A stretch of DNA of 64,000 nt from JBBQXK01 sp052387255 (lineage in GTDB: Bacteria; Pseudomonadota; Alphaproteobacteria; Rhodobacterales; Rhodobacteraceae): assembly GCA_052387255.1 (NCBI GenBank), contig JBQTJI010000005.1, positions 1-64,000 of the forward strand, written 5' to 3'. The position numbers and the translations under genes were made by a program. Below are positions 50,592 through 60,791 of the stretch, in pieces. Position 1 is the stretch's first letter, and each line of letters starts with the position of its first letter. Below the pieces are notes generated by a model that saw only the letters and a program-made list of their open reading frames with translations, searched no databases and was not told the origin of the DNA.

Positions 50592-52154
50592 TCAGGTGGC
50601 GCCTTCGCGGACGATGGTGATGCGCGGATCGTTCTGCCAGTCGCCGCTGCCCTGGAACACAGCGACGTTTACCCCGCCGACGGAAAGGATCGTAAAGTCG
50701 AAGAACGGGTCCTGATCGGGCTGGAAAATCTGCCATCGAACGTCGCCGGTGAACCCGGCGTCGACGCGGATCTCGACCCGGTCCAGCGGGTCGTCGTCCA
50801 GGCGGATACTGGTCGATGATCCCGTGGGGGCCAGCGGCTGCTCGACGTTCAGGATGACCGTATCGACGCTGTCGTCGTCAGGGCCGACAAAGATGGAGGA
50901 CCCTGGGCTGCTCCACGCCGTGATCTCATCCGACCCTGCCCCCCCGCTGACGGCGTAGCCCTGCCGCACGGAGCGGTCGACGGTGATGGTATCGTCGCCG
51001 CTGCCCCCGTCGGCCCAGACCGGCGACGCGCCCGAGGATGGCACCCGGTCCGCGATCAGGATCGTGTCGTTGCCTGCCCCGCCGTGGATGACGATGTCCC
51101 CTGCCGTCAACAGTTCGGGCGGTGCCTCGTCGTCCGTGACAAGGCGCGGCGTTTCGATTTCGATCAGATCGTCGCCGTCGCCTGCGACGATCCTGCCGAA
51201 CGACGACGACCGGATGGTGTCGTTCCCGTCCCCCGTCAGGATCGCGTGATAGGATCCGGCTCCCGCCTCGACCAGATCGTCGCCCTGGCCCGCATCCAGC
51301 CAGGTCGCCGCGTCCGACAGGACCACGTCGTCGTCGCCGCTGCCCCGGATGTCGGGGGCAAAGAAGAAGCCGCGATCACCGGCCCCAAGGACATTGTCCG
51401 CGCCGATGCCGACATCCTCGATCCGCATGCCCGTCACGCCCTCCAGCCGGACCGAGACGCCCCCCGCGCCCTGGCTCTGGCCGCCGGTCAGCGCAGCCGC
51501 GTCATAGCTGGCCTCGATCACGGTGTCGCCGTCCTCTTCGCGCAGCGTCAGTTCGGTGATTGGGCCGTTGGCGGAAATCACCAGGCGGTCCTCGCCCGTG
51601 TCGAAATCCGTCACCGTCATCTCGGCAAAGGGATCGCCGGCCTGAAAGAGGGCTTGTTGCGCATAGATGGCGAACAGGTCGCGGCCCGCCCCGCCGGTCG
51701 CGCGGCTGTCCTCGCGCATGTTGAAGATGTCGTTCCCGTTGCCGCCATAGGCATCGGCCCCCTGCGCCGCAAAGATCAGGTCGCGCCCCCCGTCGCCGTA
51801 CAGGGTGCCCGTCCCGACCAGGTTGTCGTCGCCCGCGCCGCCATAGGCCTGCGCATTCCCGGTGGCGGTCAGTTCGTCTTCACCCTCGCCGCCAAAGCCC
51901 TGCGAATTGCCCGCCATCTCGATAAGGTCGTTGCCGCGATCTCCGGTCCCGCGCGCGTCGTCGTCAAGCAGCAGGATGTCGTTCCCGCCATAGCCGCGCA
52001 CCAGGGCATTGCCGTCGCCGGACAGGTTGTCGTCGTCAGATGTACCGGAGACTGTCGGCTCGAGGGGATCGTCGCCGTCGTCATCGTCCGATCCGCCGGA
52101 GAAACCGAACCCGGCGGCCACAAGCCCGATTCCAAGCAGCAGCAGGACTTCCAT
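50592..52154 (-). CDS. Calcium-binding RTX-like repeat protein
   Basis: The 520-residue protein begins with a short hydrophobic segment (VLLLLGIGLVAAGFGFSGG) and then an Asp-rich stretch. From residue 30 it is built of hemolysin-type nonapeptide-like repeats (GYGGNDILL, GGAGDDNLV, GGNGNDIFN, GGAGNDTIL, GGSGDDTIT) interrupted by DFDTGEDRLVI-type strands, as in Ca-binding beta-rolls. The start at 52154 removes an implausible leader. Export route is unclear: RTX proteins normally use a C-terminal type I signal, yet here an N-terminal anchor is seen and no transporter genes are nearby. Confidence 0.82.
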   Translation of the reverse strand: MEVLLLLGIGLVAAGFGFSGGSDDDDGDDPLEPTVSGTSDDDNLSGDGNALVRGYGGNDILLLDDDARGTGDRGNDLIEMAGNSQGFGGEGEDELTATGNAQAYGGAGDDNLVGTGTLYGDGGRDLIFAAQGADAYGGNGNDIFNMREDSRATGGAGRDLFAIYAQQALFQAGDPFAEMTVTDFDTGEDRLVISANGPITELTLREEDGDTVIEASYDAAALTGGQSQGAGGVSVRLEGVTGMRIEDVGIGADNVLGAGDRGFFFAPDIRGSGDDDVVLSDAATWLDAGQGDDLVEAGAGSYHAILTGDGNDTIRSSSFGRIVAGDGDDLIEIETPRLVTDDEAPPELLTAGDIVIHGGAGNDTILIADRVPSSGASPVWADGGSGDDTITVDRSVRQGYAVSGGAGSDEITAWSSPGSSIFVGPDDDSVDTVILNVEQPLAPTGSSTSIRLDDDPLDRVEIRVDAGFTGDVRWQIFQPDQDPFFDFTILSVGGVNVAVFQGSGDWQNDPRITIVREGAT

Positions 52155-52538
52155 GAAACGCCCCCAATCGCATTGCACCCGATTTGCAGAGTTCAATTGT
52201 TGGCGTCGCCTGGCAATCGAAAACTGGCCAATGTCGTTTCCAGAACAGAAACAAACAGGAACCGGCGACGCCCGATGTCCTCGCACGGCAGCGGCGTCAG
52301 GCTTGGCACCTGCCGGGTCCGACGCCACCTGGCGGCCACCGTCGCACCGCCCTGCGGGACCTGCCCCGGAATGCCGCAGGCCCCCGCCACACTTCCGCCG
52401 TCTTCACGGTTGCGGCACCGCAGCGCCTCTGCTAATGGCAGCCCAACTTGTGACGCACCGCGCGAAACGCGCGCCAGTCCGGTTGTGCCCGAAGCGCTTT
52501 GGGAACAGGCCGGACCGGACCAACGGGAAGGGGAAACC
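52155..52538. other. Promoter region upstream of the ATP synthase operon
   Basis: This 384-base gap between the Ca-binding gene and atpH must hold divergent promoters. A TTGAAC/CAATGC pair on the minus strand near the Ca-binding gene is a possible promoter. No further gene or strong hairpin was seen. An in-frame extension of atpH through this region has no ATP-synthase character. Confidence 0.5.
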
Positions 52539-53099
52539 GTGTCGGAATCAGCCTCGATCTCTGCCGGAATCGCTGCCCGCTATGCCACCGCCGTGTTCGA
52601 TCTGGCGCGCGAGGGGAAGGCCCTGGCAGTCCTGGAAACCGACACCGATGCCCTGGAATCCGCCCTTGATGTCAGCGCCGACCTGCGCGGCGTCATCGCC
52701 TCGCCCCTGCTGACGCGCGCAGAACAGGGCGCAGCCCTGGGTGCGGTTGCCGCGAAACTGGGCCTGTCGCCCACCATGGCCAACACCCTGGCCCTGATGG
52801 CACAGAAGCGCCGCCTGTTCGTGCTGCCGCAACTGATCGCGCAGCTGCGCGCCCTGATCGCCGAGGAAAAGGGCGAGGTGACCGCCGAAGTCACCTCGGC
52901 CACGCCCCTGACCCCCGCCCAGGCCGCTGCCCTGTCGGACACGATCAAGGCGCGCGTCGGAAAAGATGTGAAACTGAAAACTGCCGTCGATGAAACGCTT
53001 ATCGGTGGCCTTGTCGTCAAGGTCGGCTCCACGATGATCGACACCTCGATCCGTGCCAAGCTCGCCTCCCTCCAGAATGCCATGAAAGAGGTCGGATAA
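52539..53099 (+). CDS. atpH: ATP synthase F1 subunit delta
   Basis: The delta subunit links the F1 head to the peripheral stalk. The 186-residue product shows ISAGIAARYATAVFDLA at the N-terminus and the family end VGSTMIDTSIRAKLASLQNAM. The start is a GTG preceded by GGGAAGGGGAA. Its TAA is directly followed by the atpA ATG, with no base between, indicating coupling. Confidence 0.95.
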   Translation: MSESASISAGIAARYATAVFDLAREGKALAVLETDTDALESALDVSADLRGVIASPLLTRAEQGAALGAVAAKLGLSPTMANTLALMAQKRRLFVLPQLIAQLRALIAEEKGEVTAEVTSATPLTPAQAAALSDTIKARVGKDVKLKTAVDETLIGGLVVKVGSTMIDTSIRAKLASLQNAMKEVG

Positions 53100-54638
<1,539 letters not shown>

Positions 54639-54659
54639 GCATCCTGAAGGAGACGGCCT

Positions 54660-55526
54660 GTGCCCAGCCTCAAGGACCTCAAGAACCGGATCGGCAGCGT
54701 CAAGAACACGCGCAAGATCACCAAGGCCATGCAGATGGTGGCCGCCGCCAAACTGCGCCGCGCGCAGGAATCGGCCGAAGCTGCCCGTCCCTATGCCGAA
54801 CGCATGGGGTCGGTGATCGCGGCGCTGTCGTCGTCGGTGGCGGGGTCGGCGTCGGCCCCGCGCCTGCTGGCGGGCACGGGTGCCGACAACGTGCATCTGC
54901 TGGTGGTGATGACCGCCGAACGCGGCCTCTGCGGCGGCTTCAACTCGTCCATCGCGCGCCTGGCGCGGGTCCATGCCAATGCCCTGCTGGCGCAGGGCAA
55001 GACGGTCAGGATCCTGACGGTCGGCAAGAAGGGCCGCGAACAGCTCAAGCGCGATCTCGCCCACCTGTTCGTCGGCCACATCGATCTGTCCGACGTCAAG
55101 CGCATCGGCTACGCCGAGGCGCTCAAGGTCGGCCATGAAATCCTGTCCCGCTTCACGGCGGGCGATTTCGACGTGGCGACCCTGTTCTTCAGCCGCTTCC
55201 AGTCGGTCATCAGCCAGACGCCGACCGCGCTGCAGGTGATCCCCGCGAAGTTCGAGACCACGGGCGTCACCCCGCTCTACGACTACGAACCGGGCGAAGA
55301 GGCGATCCTGGCCGACCTTCTGCCGCGTGGCGTGGCGACGCAGGTGTTCACCGCGCTTCTGGAAAACGGCGCGTCCGAACAAGGTGCACGGATGAGCGCC
55401 ATGGACAACGCGACCCGCAACGCGGGCGACATGATCAACCGCCTGACCATCGTCTACAACCGTTCGCGTCAGGCCGCGATCACCAAGGAACTGATCGAAA
55501 TCATTTCGGGCGCCGAGGCGCTCTGA
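54660..55526 (+). CDS. atpG: ATP synthase F1 subunit gamma
   Basis: The rotating central shaft of F1. The 288-residue protein starts with the conserved helix LKDLKNRIGSVKNTRKITKA and ends with MDNATRNAGDMINRLTIVYN followed by RSRQAAITKELIEIISG, the two helices of the coiled-coil shaft. GTG start with AAGGAGA before it; 21 bases after atpA. Confidence 0.97.
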   Translation: MPSLKDLKNRIGSVKNTRKITKAMQMVAAAKLRRAQESAEAARPYAERMGSVIAALSSSVAGSASAPRLLAGTGADNVHLLVVMTAERGLCGGFNSSIARLARVHANALLAQGKTVRILTVGKKGREQLKRDLAHLFVGHIDLSDVKRIGYAEALKVGHEILSRFTAGDFDVATLFFSRFQSVISQTPTALQVIPAKFETTGVTPLYDYEPGEEAILADLLPRGVATQVFTALLENGASEQGARMSAMDNATRNAGDMINRLTIVYNRSRQAAITKELIEIISGAEAL

Positions 55527-55545
55527 CCCGAACGGAGAGAACACG

Positions 55546-56970
55546 ATGGCAACTTCGACTGGCAAGGTCACGCAGGTGATTGGCGCCGTGGTGGACGTGC
55601 AGTTCGACGGCGCGCTGCCCGCGATCCTGAACGCGCTGGAAACCTTGAACAACGGCAAGCGCCTGATCCTCGAGGTCGCGCAGCACCTGGGCGAGGGCAC
55701 CGTGCGCACGATTGCCATGGACGCGACCGAGGGGCTGGTGCGCGGTGAACGCGTGTCCGATACGGGCACGCCCATCTCGGTGCCTGTCGGCGACGGCACG
55801 CTTGGCCGGATCATCAACGTCATCGGCGACCCGATCGACGAAAAGGGCCCGGTCACCCACACCGAAAAGCGCGCGATCCACCGCCCGGCCCCGTCGTTTG
55901 CGGAACAGGCCACCTCGTCCTCGATCCTTGTCACCGGCATCAAGGTGATCGACCTTCTCGCCCCCTATTCCAAGGGCGGCAAGATCGGGTTGTTCGGCGG
56001 TGCGGGCGTGGGCAAGACCGTTCTGATCCAGGAACTGATCAACAACATCGCCAAGGTGCACTCGGGCTATTCGGTGTTCGCAGGCGTGGGCGAGCGGACG
56101 CGCGAGGGGAACGACCTCTACCACGAATTCATCGAATCCAACGTCATCAACATCAATGACCTGACCAAGTCCAAGGTGGCCCTCGTTTATGGCCAGATGA
56201 ACGAACCGCCGGGGGCGCGGGCCCGCGTGGCCCTGACCGGCCTGACCCTGGCCGAACAGTTCCGCGATCAGTCGGGCACGGATGTGCTGTTCTTCGTCGA
56301 CAACATCTTCCGCTTCACCCAGGCGGGTTCCGAAGTGTCCGCACTTCTCGGCCGCATCCCGTCCGCCGTGGGCTATCAGCCGACGCTGGCCACCGACATG
56401 GGTGCGCTTCAGGAGCGCATCACCTCGACCAAGGCGGGGTCCATCACAAGCGTTCAGGCGATCTACGTGCCCGCCGACGACCTGACCGACCCCGCGCCCG
56501 CCACCTCCTTCGCCCACCTCGATGCCACGACCACCCTGTCGCGCGCGATCTCGGAACTGGGCATCTATCCGGCGGTGGACCCGCTCGACAGCACCTCGCG
56601 CCTGATGGACCCGCAGGTCCTGGGCGAGGAACATTACAACGTGGCCCGTTCGGTGCAGGGCATCCTGCAGCGCTACAAAAGCTTGCAGGACATCATCGCC
56701 ATCCTCGGCATGGACGAGCTGAGCGAGGACGACAAGCTGACCGTGTCGCGCGCCCGCAAGATCCAGCGCTTCCTGTCGCAACCCTTTGACGTGGCGCAGG
56801 TGTTCACCGGTTCGCCCGGCGTGCAGGTGCCGCTGGAAAAGACCATCGCGTCGTTCAAGGCGGTGGTTGCGGGTGAGTATGACCACCTGCCCGAAGCCGC
56901 CTTCTACATGGTCGGCGACATCGAGGACGTGAAGGCCAAGGCCGCGAAACTCGCCGCAGCAGCGGCCTGA
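55546..56970 (+). CDS. atpD: ATP synthase F1 subunit beta
   Basis: The catalytic subunit of F1. The 474-residue protein has Walker A GGAGVGKTVLIQELI near residue 150, GERTREGNDLYHEF with the catalytic Glu, LFFVDNIFRFTQAGSEVSAL (Walker B) and DPLDSTSRLM. Length and motifs are standard. It follows atpG by 19 bases with GGAGA before the ATG. Confidence 0.98.
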   Translation: MATSTGKVTQVIGAVVDVQFDGALPAILNALETLNNGKRLILEVAQHLGEGTVRTIAMDATEGLVRGERVSDTGTPISVPVGDGTLGRIINVIGDPIDEKGPVTHTEKRAIHRPAPSFAEQATSSSILVTGIKVIDLLAPYSKGGKIGLFGGAGVGKTVLIQELINNIAKVHSGYSVFAGVGERTREGNDLYHEFIESNVININDLTKSKVALVYGQMNEPPGARARVALTGLTLAEQFRDQSGTDVLFFVDNIFRFTQAGSEVSALLGRIPSAVGYQPTLATDMGALQERITSTKAGSITSVQAIYVPADDLTDPAPATSFAHLDATTTLSRAISELGIYPAVDPLDSTSRLMDPQVLGEEHYNVARSVQGILQRYKSLQDIIAILGMDELSEDDKLTVSRARKIQRFLSQPFDVAQVFTGSPGVQVPLEKTIASFKAVVAGEYDHLPEAAFYMVGDIEDVKAKAAKLAAAAA

Positions 56971-56980
56971 GGAGGCACAG

Positions 56981-57373
56981 ATGCCGGTCCAATTCGATCT
57001 GGTCGCCCCCGAGCGCCGCCTTGCCTCGCTCAAGGCCACCGAGGTGCAGATCCCGGGTGCCGACGGCGACCTGACGGCGATGGAGGGGCACACCCCCACC
57101 ATCACCACCCTGCGCCCCGGCATCCTGCGTGCCGTGGCACCCGAGGGGACGACGGCCTATGTCGTGACCGGCGGCTTTGCCGAAATCACCGCAGGTTCGG
57201 TTTCTGTCCTGGCCGAACGCGCCGTGCCGGTGGCCGAGGCGTCGGCGACGATGGTGGACGGTCTGGTGACCGAGGCGCGCGAGGCCGCCGCCAAGGCTGC
57301 CCCGGAATTCCGCGATACCGCCGAAAAGCTGGTCGCCGACATGCTGGCGCTCAAGGCGGCGGTCGGTCAGTAA
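56981..57373 (+). CDS. atpC: ATP synthase F1 subunit epsilon
   Basis: Epsilon binds gamma and damps ATP hydrolysis. The 130-residue product begins MPVQFDLVAPERRLASLKA and contains VQIPGADGDLTAMEGHTPTI and the FAEITAGSVSVLAERA beta-sandwich end. The C-terminal helices are present (EAREAAAKAAPEFRDTAEKL). Last gene of the operon; a palindromic element follows. Confidence 0.95.
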   Translation: MPVQFDLVAPERRLASLKATEVQIPGADGDLTAMEGHTPTITTLRPGILRAVAPEGTTAYVVTGGFAEITAGSVSVLAERAVPVAEASATMVDGLVTEAREAAAKAAPEFRDTAEKLVADMLALKAAVGQ

Positions 57374-57393
57374 CGGCCCTTCCCCGAAGACCT

Positions 57394-57481
57394 GGTCGCC
57401 CCGGAGCAGTCCGGGGTCCAGTGCTGCGGTGCCCGACGTTGCCGCACCGATAGCCGGGGCCCGGCCTGCGCCGGGGCGACC
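57394..57481. repeat. Palindromic intergenic repeat behind atpC
   Basis: GGTCGCCCCGG (57394-57404) and CCGGGGCGACC (57471-57481) are perfect 11-base inverted ends. Inside lie smaller stems: CCCCGGAGCAGTCCGGGG and CCGGGGCCCGGCCTGCGCCGG. The pattern is that of mobile GC-rich palindromes scattered in alphaproteobacterial intergenic space. It can also terminate the atp transcript. Confidence 0.65.
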
Positions 57482-57593
57482 GGTTCAGGATGGCTGCCGC
57501 AGCCTTTCCCTTTCCCGACTTTCTTGCCGCGATTTTCCTTGGTTCCGCCGCTTTTCCTTGCAACGTTGCGACAACGTGACTTCGGAACCCCAG

Positions 57594-57941
57594 ATGAAGC
57601 GCCTCACCGGACCCATCGGCATCGCCCAGGGCTCGCGCCTGCTGTTCTCCGACTTTGCCGACGGCGGCCCGATGTGGACCGCCCAGGGCCACCGCGAAAG
57701 CCGCACGCCCATCACCTTCCCGGATGCGTTCCGCAGCCCCCCGGCCGTGATCGTCGGCATCTCGCTGATGGACCTCGACCACACCACCAACACCCGGACC
57801 GAAATCCTGGCCGATCAGGTGACGACGGCCGGCTTTGACATCGTCTTCCGCACCTGGGGCGACACCCGCGTGGCACGGGTGCGGGCCGAGTGGACGGCCA
57901 TCGGCACGCTTCGCGACGACGACCAGTGGGAGGTGGACTGA
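57594..57941 (+). CDS. H-type lectin domain protein
   Basis: A small protein of 115 residues: GIAQGSRLLFSDFADGGPMW, then HRESRTPITFPDAF, PPAVIVGISLMDLDHTTNTR and GFDIVFRTWGDTRVARVRAEW. This is the beta-sandwich pattern of the H-type lectin domain, covering almost the whole chain. There is no signal peptide from the ATG at 57594. Similar genes follow the ATP synthase operon in related genomes, as I recall. Ligand unknown. Confidence 0.8.
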   Translation: MKRLTGPIGIAQGSRLLFSDFADGGPMWTAQGHRESRTPITFPDAFRSPPAVIVGISLMDLDHTTNTRTEILADQVTTAGFDIVFRTWGDTRVARVRAEWTAIGTLRDDDQWEVD

Positions 57942-57966
57942 CCGGTCGGACCAGCGGCGGCCTGCG

Positions 57967-58992
57967 TCAGCCCTGCTGCAGCTGCACCGGCACGTCGAGG
58001 AACTGAAAATGGGCCGGTGTCGCCTGACGGTCGATGGCCGCAATCACCGACCGCGCCAGATAGTCGCCGGCCAGGCGGATATCCTCGCGCACGACCAGCA
58101 TCTCCGACCGGAACCTGCGCAGGAAATTGACCGAATCCTTGGCACCGACGTCGAAGTCACGGCCAAGGACCAGCCCGCGCGATTCGCCCCCCGTCACGAC
58201 GGCCATCGACCCCGTAGCCGAGCCGACGACGATGCCGTCTGGGCGGTCGGGTGCCGACAGGACCTCGGCGGCGGCGGCCTCGATCGCCAGCGGCGGGCTG
58301 TCGCTGCTGATGCCGTCGAGCACCAGCGCCGCGACGCCCAGGCGCGCCGCTGTCTGGACGAACCCCTTGACCATGTGCAGCGAATAGCTCTGCGTCCGGG
58401 GTGGTGCCACGAGCAGCAGGTTGCGCCGCCCCCGCGACACCAGGCTCTGCACCACGATGCAAGCGAAAGCCTCGTTGTCGAAGTCGAAATAGGGATGCTC
58501 GATCCCCATGGCGGTGCGCCCGTGCGCGGCAAAGGCAAATCCGCGCCCCTGCATGTAACGGACGCGGGCGTCGTCGGGCACCGTCTGGTGGATGATGACG
58601 CCGTCCGCCGCCCCCGTCTCGACCAGATAGCGGATCGGCGAGATCGGATCTTCCTCGGGAAAATAGGGCATCAGGATCATGTGATAGGGCGTGCCGCGCA
58701 GCGCCCCCGCGATGCCGTTGATCATCTGCGAGGTGTGGTTCATCACGTCCTCTTCGACCGACCGGACGAGCGCGATGACATTGGTCTTGCCGGTGCGCAG
58801 GCGCACGCCCGCGCGGTTCGGGCTGTAGCCGACCTGCCGCGCGAGGTCGCGCACCCGGCGCTTGGTGTCCTCGCCGATATCGGGGGCGTCCTTCAGCGCG
58901 CGGCCCACGGTGGCGACCGACAGGCCCGCCAGGGCGGCGATGGTCTTCAGCGTCGGGCGCGCCGCGTCGGCATCGTGATTCGCGTCATCCAT
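57967..58992 (-). CDS. LacI-family transcriptional regulator
   Basis: The 341-residue regulator has an N-terminal helix-turn-helix TLKTIAALAGLSVATVGRAL with the hinge helix in the next 25 residues, and a periplasmic-binding-protein-like sensor domain (NVIALVRSVEEDVMN, GAADGVIIHQTVPDD, PDGIVVGSATGSMA). The usual VSRAL is VGRAL here. It diverges from a sugar ABC transporter; the spacer holds two matching palindromes. The start at 58992 puts the DNA-binding domain at residue 14 as expected. Confidence 0.92.
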   Translation of the reverse strand: MDDANHDADAARPTLKTIAALAGLSVATVGRALKDAPDIGEDTKRRVRDLARQVGYSPNRAGVRLRTGKTNVIALVRSVEEDVMNHTSQMINGIAGALRGTPYHMILMPYFPEEDPISPIRYLVETGAADGVIIHQTVPDDARVRYMQGRGFAFAAHGRTAMGIEHPYFDFDNEAFACIVVQSLVSRGRRNLLLVAPPRTQSYSLHMVKGFVQTAARLGVAALVLDGISSDSPPLAIEAAAAEVLSAPDRPDGIVVGSATGSMAVVTGGESRGLVLGRDFDVGAKDSVNFLRRFRSEMLVVREDIRLAGDYLARSVIAAIDRQATPAHFQFLDVPVQLQQG

Positions 58993-59242
58993 CGCCTGCA
59001 CCGGTTCCCAACGTTGTTGCCGCCCGTCCGCCGGATCGCGGGGCGCACGGTTGATAGCACTCACGGCCATTGCCGAAAAGGCCAAGCCGCAGAACCACTT
59101 GCACGCCAAGGTTGTGTCGCGCGGCGGACGGTCCCACAGGCTTCTTGGGCATATCGACAGCAACCTTTTCAAACCACAGACGACCGTCCGGTCACCTGCA
59201 AAAGCATCGCCACAAGCGAAAAGATGGGCTTGATTGAAAAAA

Positions 59243-59277
59243 CTATAACGTTATAGGATCGAACTACAACGATATAG
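59243..59277. promoter_or_regulatory. Paired LacI-type operators
   Basis: CTATAACGTTATAG (59243-59256) is a perfect 14-base palindrome with the central CG typical of LacI-family sites. CTACAACGATATAG (59264-59277) is an imperfect second copy. Their centres are 21 bases apart, two helical turns. They end 15 bases before the ATG of the binding-protein gene, in a position to block its transcription. Confidence 0.82.
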
Positions 59278-59292
59278 TCTGGGAGGACTCGC

Positions 59293-60537
59293 ATGAAATC
59301 CGTCAAACTGGCACTGGCACTGGCACTGGGGCTGATGGCCTCGGTCGCCCTGCCTTCGGCTGCGTTCTCGACCGAACTGGAGGTCACCCACTGGTGGACC
59401 TCGGGCGGCGAGGCGGCCGCCGTGGCCGAGTTCGCCAAGGCCTTCGATGCCACCGGGAACAAGTGGATCGACGGGGCCATCGCCGGGTCGGGCGACACCG
59501 CGCGGCCGATCATGGTCAGCCGGATCACCGGCGGCGATCCGATGGCGGCGACGCAGTTCAATCACGGGCGGCAGGCGCAGGAGCTGGTCGAGGCGGGGCT
59601 GATGCGCGACCTGTCGGCGGTGGCCGAAAAAGAAGGCTGGGCCACCCTGGTCAATCCGCCCAGCCTGCTGGCGAACTGCACGCTGGACGGCAAGATCTAC
59701 TGCGTGCCGGTGAACATCCACTCGTGGCAGTGGCTGTGGCTGTCGAACAAGGCCTTTGCCGACGCAGGCGTGCCGGTCCCGACCAACTGGACCGAATTCG
59801 TCGCCGCTGCCCCCGCGCTGGAGGCCAAGGGGATCACGCCACTGGCCATGGGACAGCAGGCCTGGCAGAACGCAGGTGCCTTCAACGTGCTGATGGTGGC
59901 GATTGCCGGGCGCGACCTGTTCATGAAGGTCTACGGCGACAAGGACGAGGCCGTGGCGGGCGGGCCCGACATCGCGCCGGTGTTCCAGGCCATCGACGAC
60001 GCGCGCCGGATGGCCGCGAATTCCAAGGTGCAGGACTGGAACCAGGCCACCAACATGGTGATCACCGGCAAGGCCGGCGGCCAGATCATGGGTGACTGGG
60101 CGCAGGGCGAGTTCCAGATCGCGGGGCAGGTGGCGGGCACCGATTATACCTGTCTGCCCGGACTGGGGATGAACGAGATCATCTCGACCGGCGGCGATGC
60201 GTTCTATTTCCCGGTCGTGGACGATGCCGAGATCACGGCGGCACAAGAGGTGCTGGCCTCCACCATGATGGCGCAGGCGACGCAGGTGGCCTTCAACCTC
60301 AAGAAGGGGTCGCTGCCGGTGCGGGGCGACATCGACCTGTCCACCGCCAATGACTGCATGAAGCGGGGCCTCGAGATTCTGGCCGCCGGAAACGTGATCC
60401 AGGGCACGGACGAACTGATCACCCCCGACACCACCACCCAGATCAACGACTTGATGAGTTCGTTCTTCAACGATCCCTCGATCACTGTCGCCGATGCCCA
60501 GGCCCGGTTTGCCGAGATCATCGCCCAGGCCGAGTGA
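59293..60537 (+). CDS. Sugar ABC transporter substrate-binding protein (CUT1)
   Basis: A 414-residue periplasmic protein with a Sec leader (LALALALGLMASVALPSAAF). The mature start TELEVTHWWTSGGEAAAVAEF and the segments MVSRITGGDPMAATQF, WQWLWLSNKAFADAGV, GQIMGDWAQGEF and GGDAFYFPVV match the glucose/mannose-type CUT1 binding proteins (GtsA-like). The exact sugar is not established. GGGAGG precedes the ATG; operators lie just upstream. Separated from the permease genes by a 254-base gap holding an inverted repeat. Confidence 0.9.
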   Translation: MKSVKLALALALGLMASVALPSAAFSTELEVTHWWTSGGEAAAVAEFAKAFDATGNKWIDGAIAGSGDTARPIMVSRITGGDPMAATQFNHGRQAQELVEAGLMRDLSAVAEKEGWATLVNPPSLLANCTLDGKIYCVPVNIHSWQWLWLSNKAFADAGVPVPTNWTEFVAAAPALEAKGITPLAMGQQAWQNAGAFNVLMVAIAGRDLFMKVYGDKDEAVAGGPDIAPVFQAIDDARRMAANSKVQDWNQATNMVITGKAGGQIMGDWAQGEFQIAGQVAGTDYTCLPGLGMNEIISTGGDAFYFPVVDDAEITAAQEVLASTMMAQATQVAFNLKKGSLPVRGDIDLSTANDCMKRGLEILAAGNVIQGTDELITPDTTTQINDLMSSFFNDPSITVADAQARFAEIIAQAE

Positions 60538-60611
60538 CGCACCCGTCCGCCGCGCCCCCGGCACGGCGGATAATCTCCCCTGAAAGCCCGGAGCCGATTG
60601 CAGATGGCGCA

Positions 60612-60757
60612 CCCCCCACCCCCATCCCCTCCCCACAAGGGGGAGGGGAGGTTCTTGGCACAACGGTTTGCCGCAGCGGGACGCAGGCATTCCGGCGAGA
60701 TCGGTGTCGCGAGTGCCTCCCTCCCCCCTTGTGGGGGAGGGATGGGGAGGGGGGGCC
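60612..60757. repeat. Large inverted repeat between binding-protein and permease genes
   Basis: A pyrimidine-rich arm at 60612-60652 (with CCCCACAAGGGGGAGG) and its near-exact inverse at 60716-60757 (CCCCCCTTGTGGGGGAGG) flank about 63 bases. Each arm is itself a partial palindrome and together they fold as a long hairpin. C/G-rich elements of this type recur in alphaproteobacterial intergenic regions. Here it splits a transport operon. Confidence 0.75.
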
Positions 60758-60791
60758 TGGCCGCTGAATATGCCTTGCCCGAAAACCCCGC

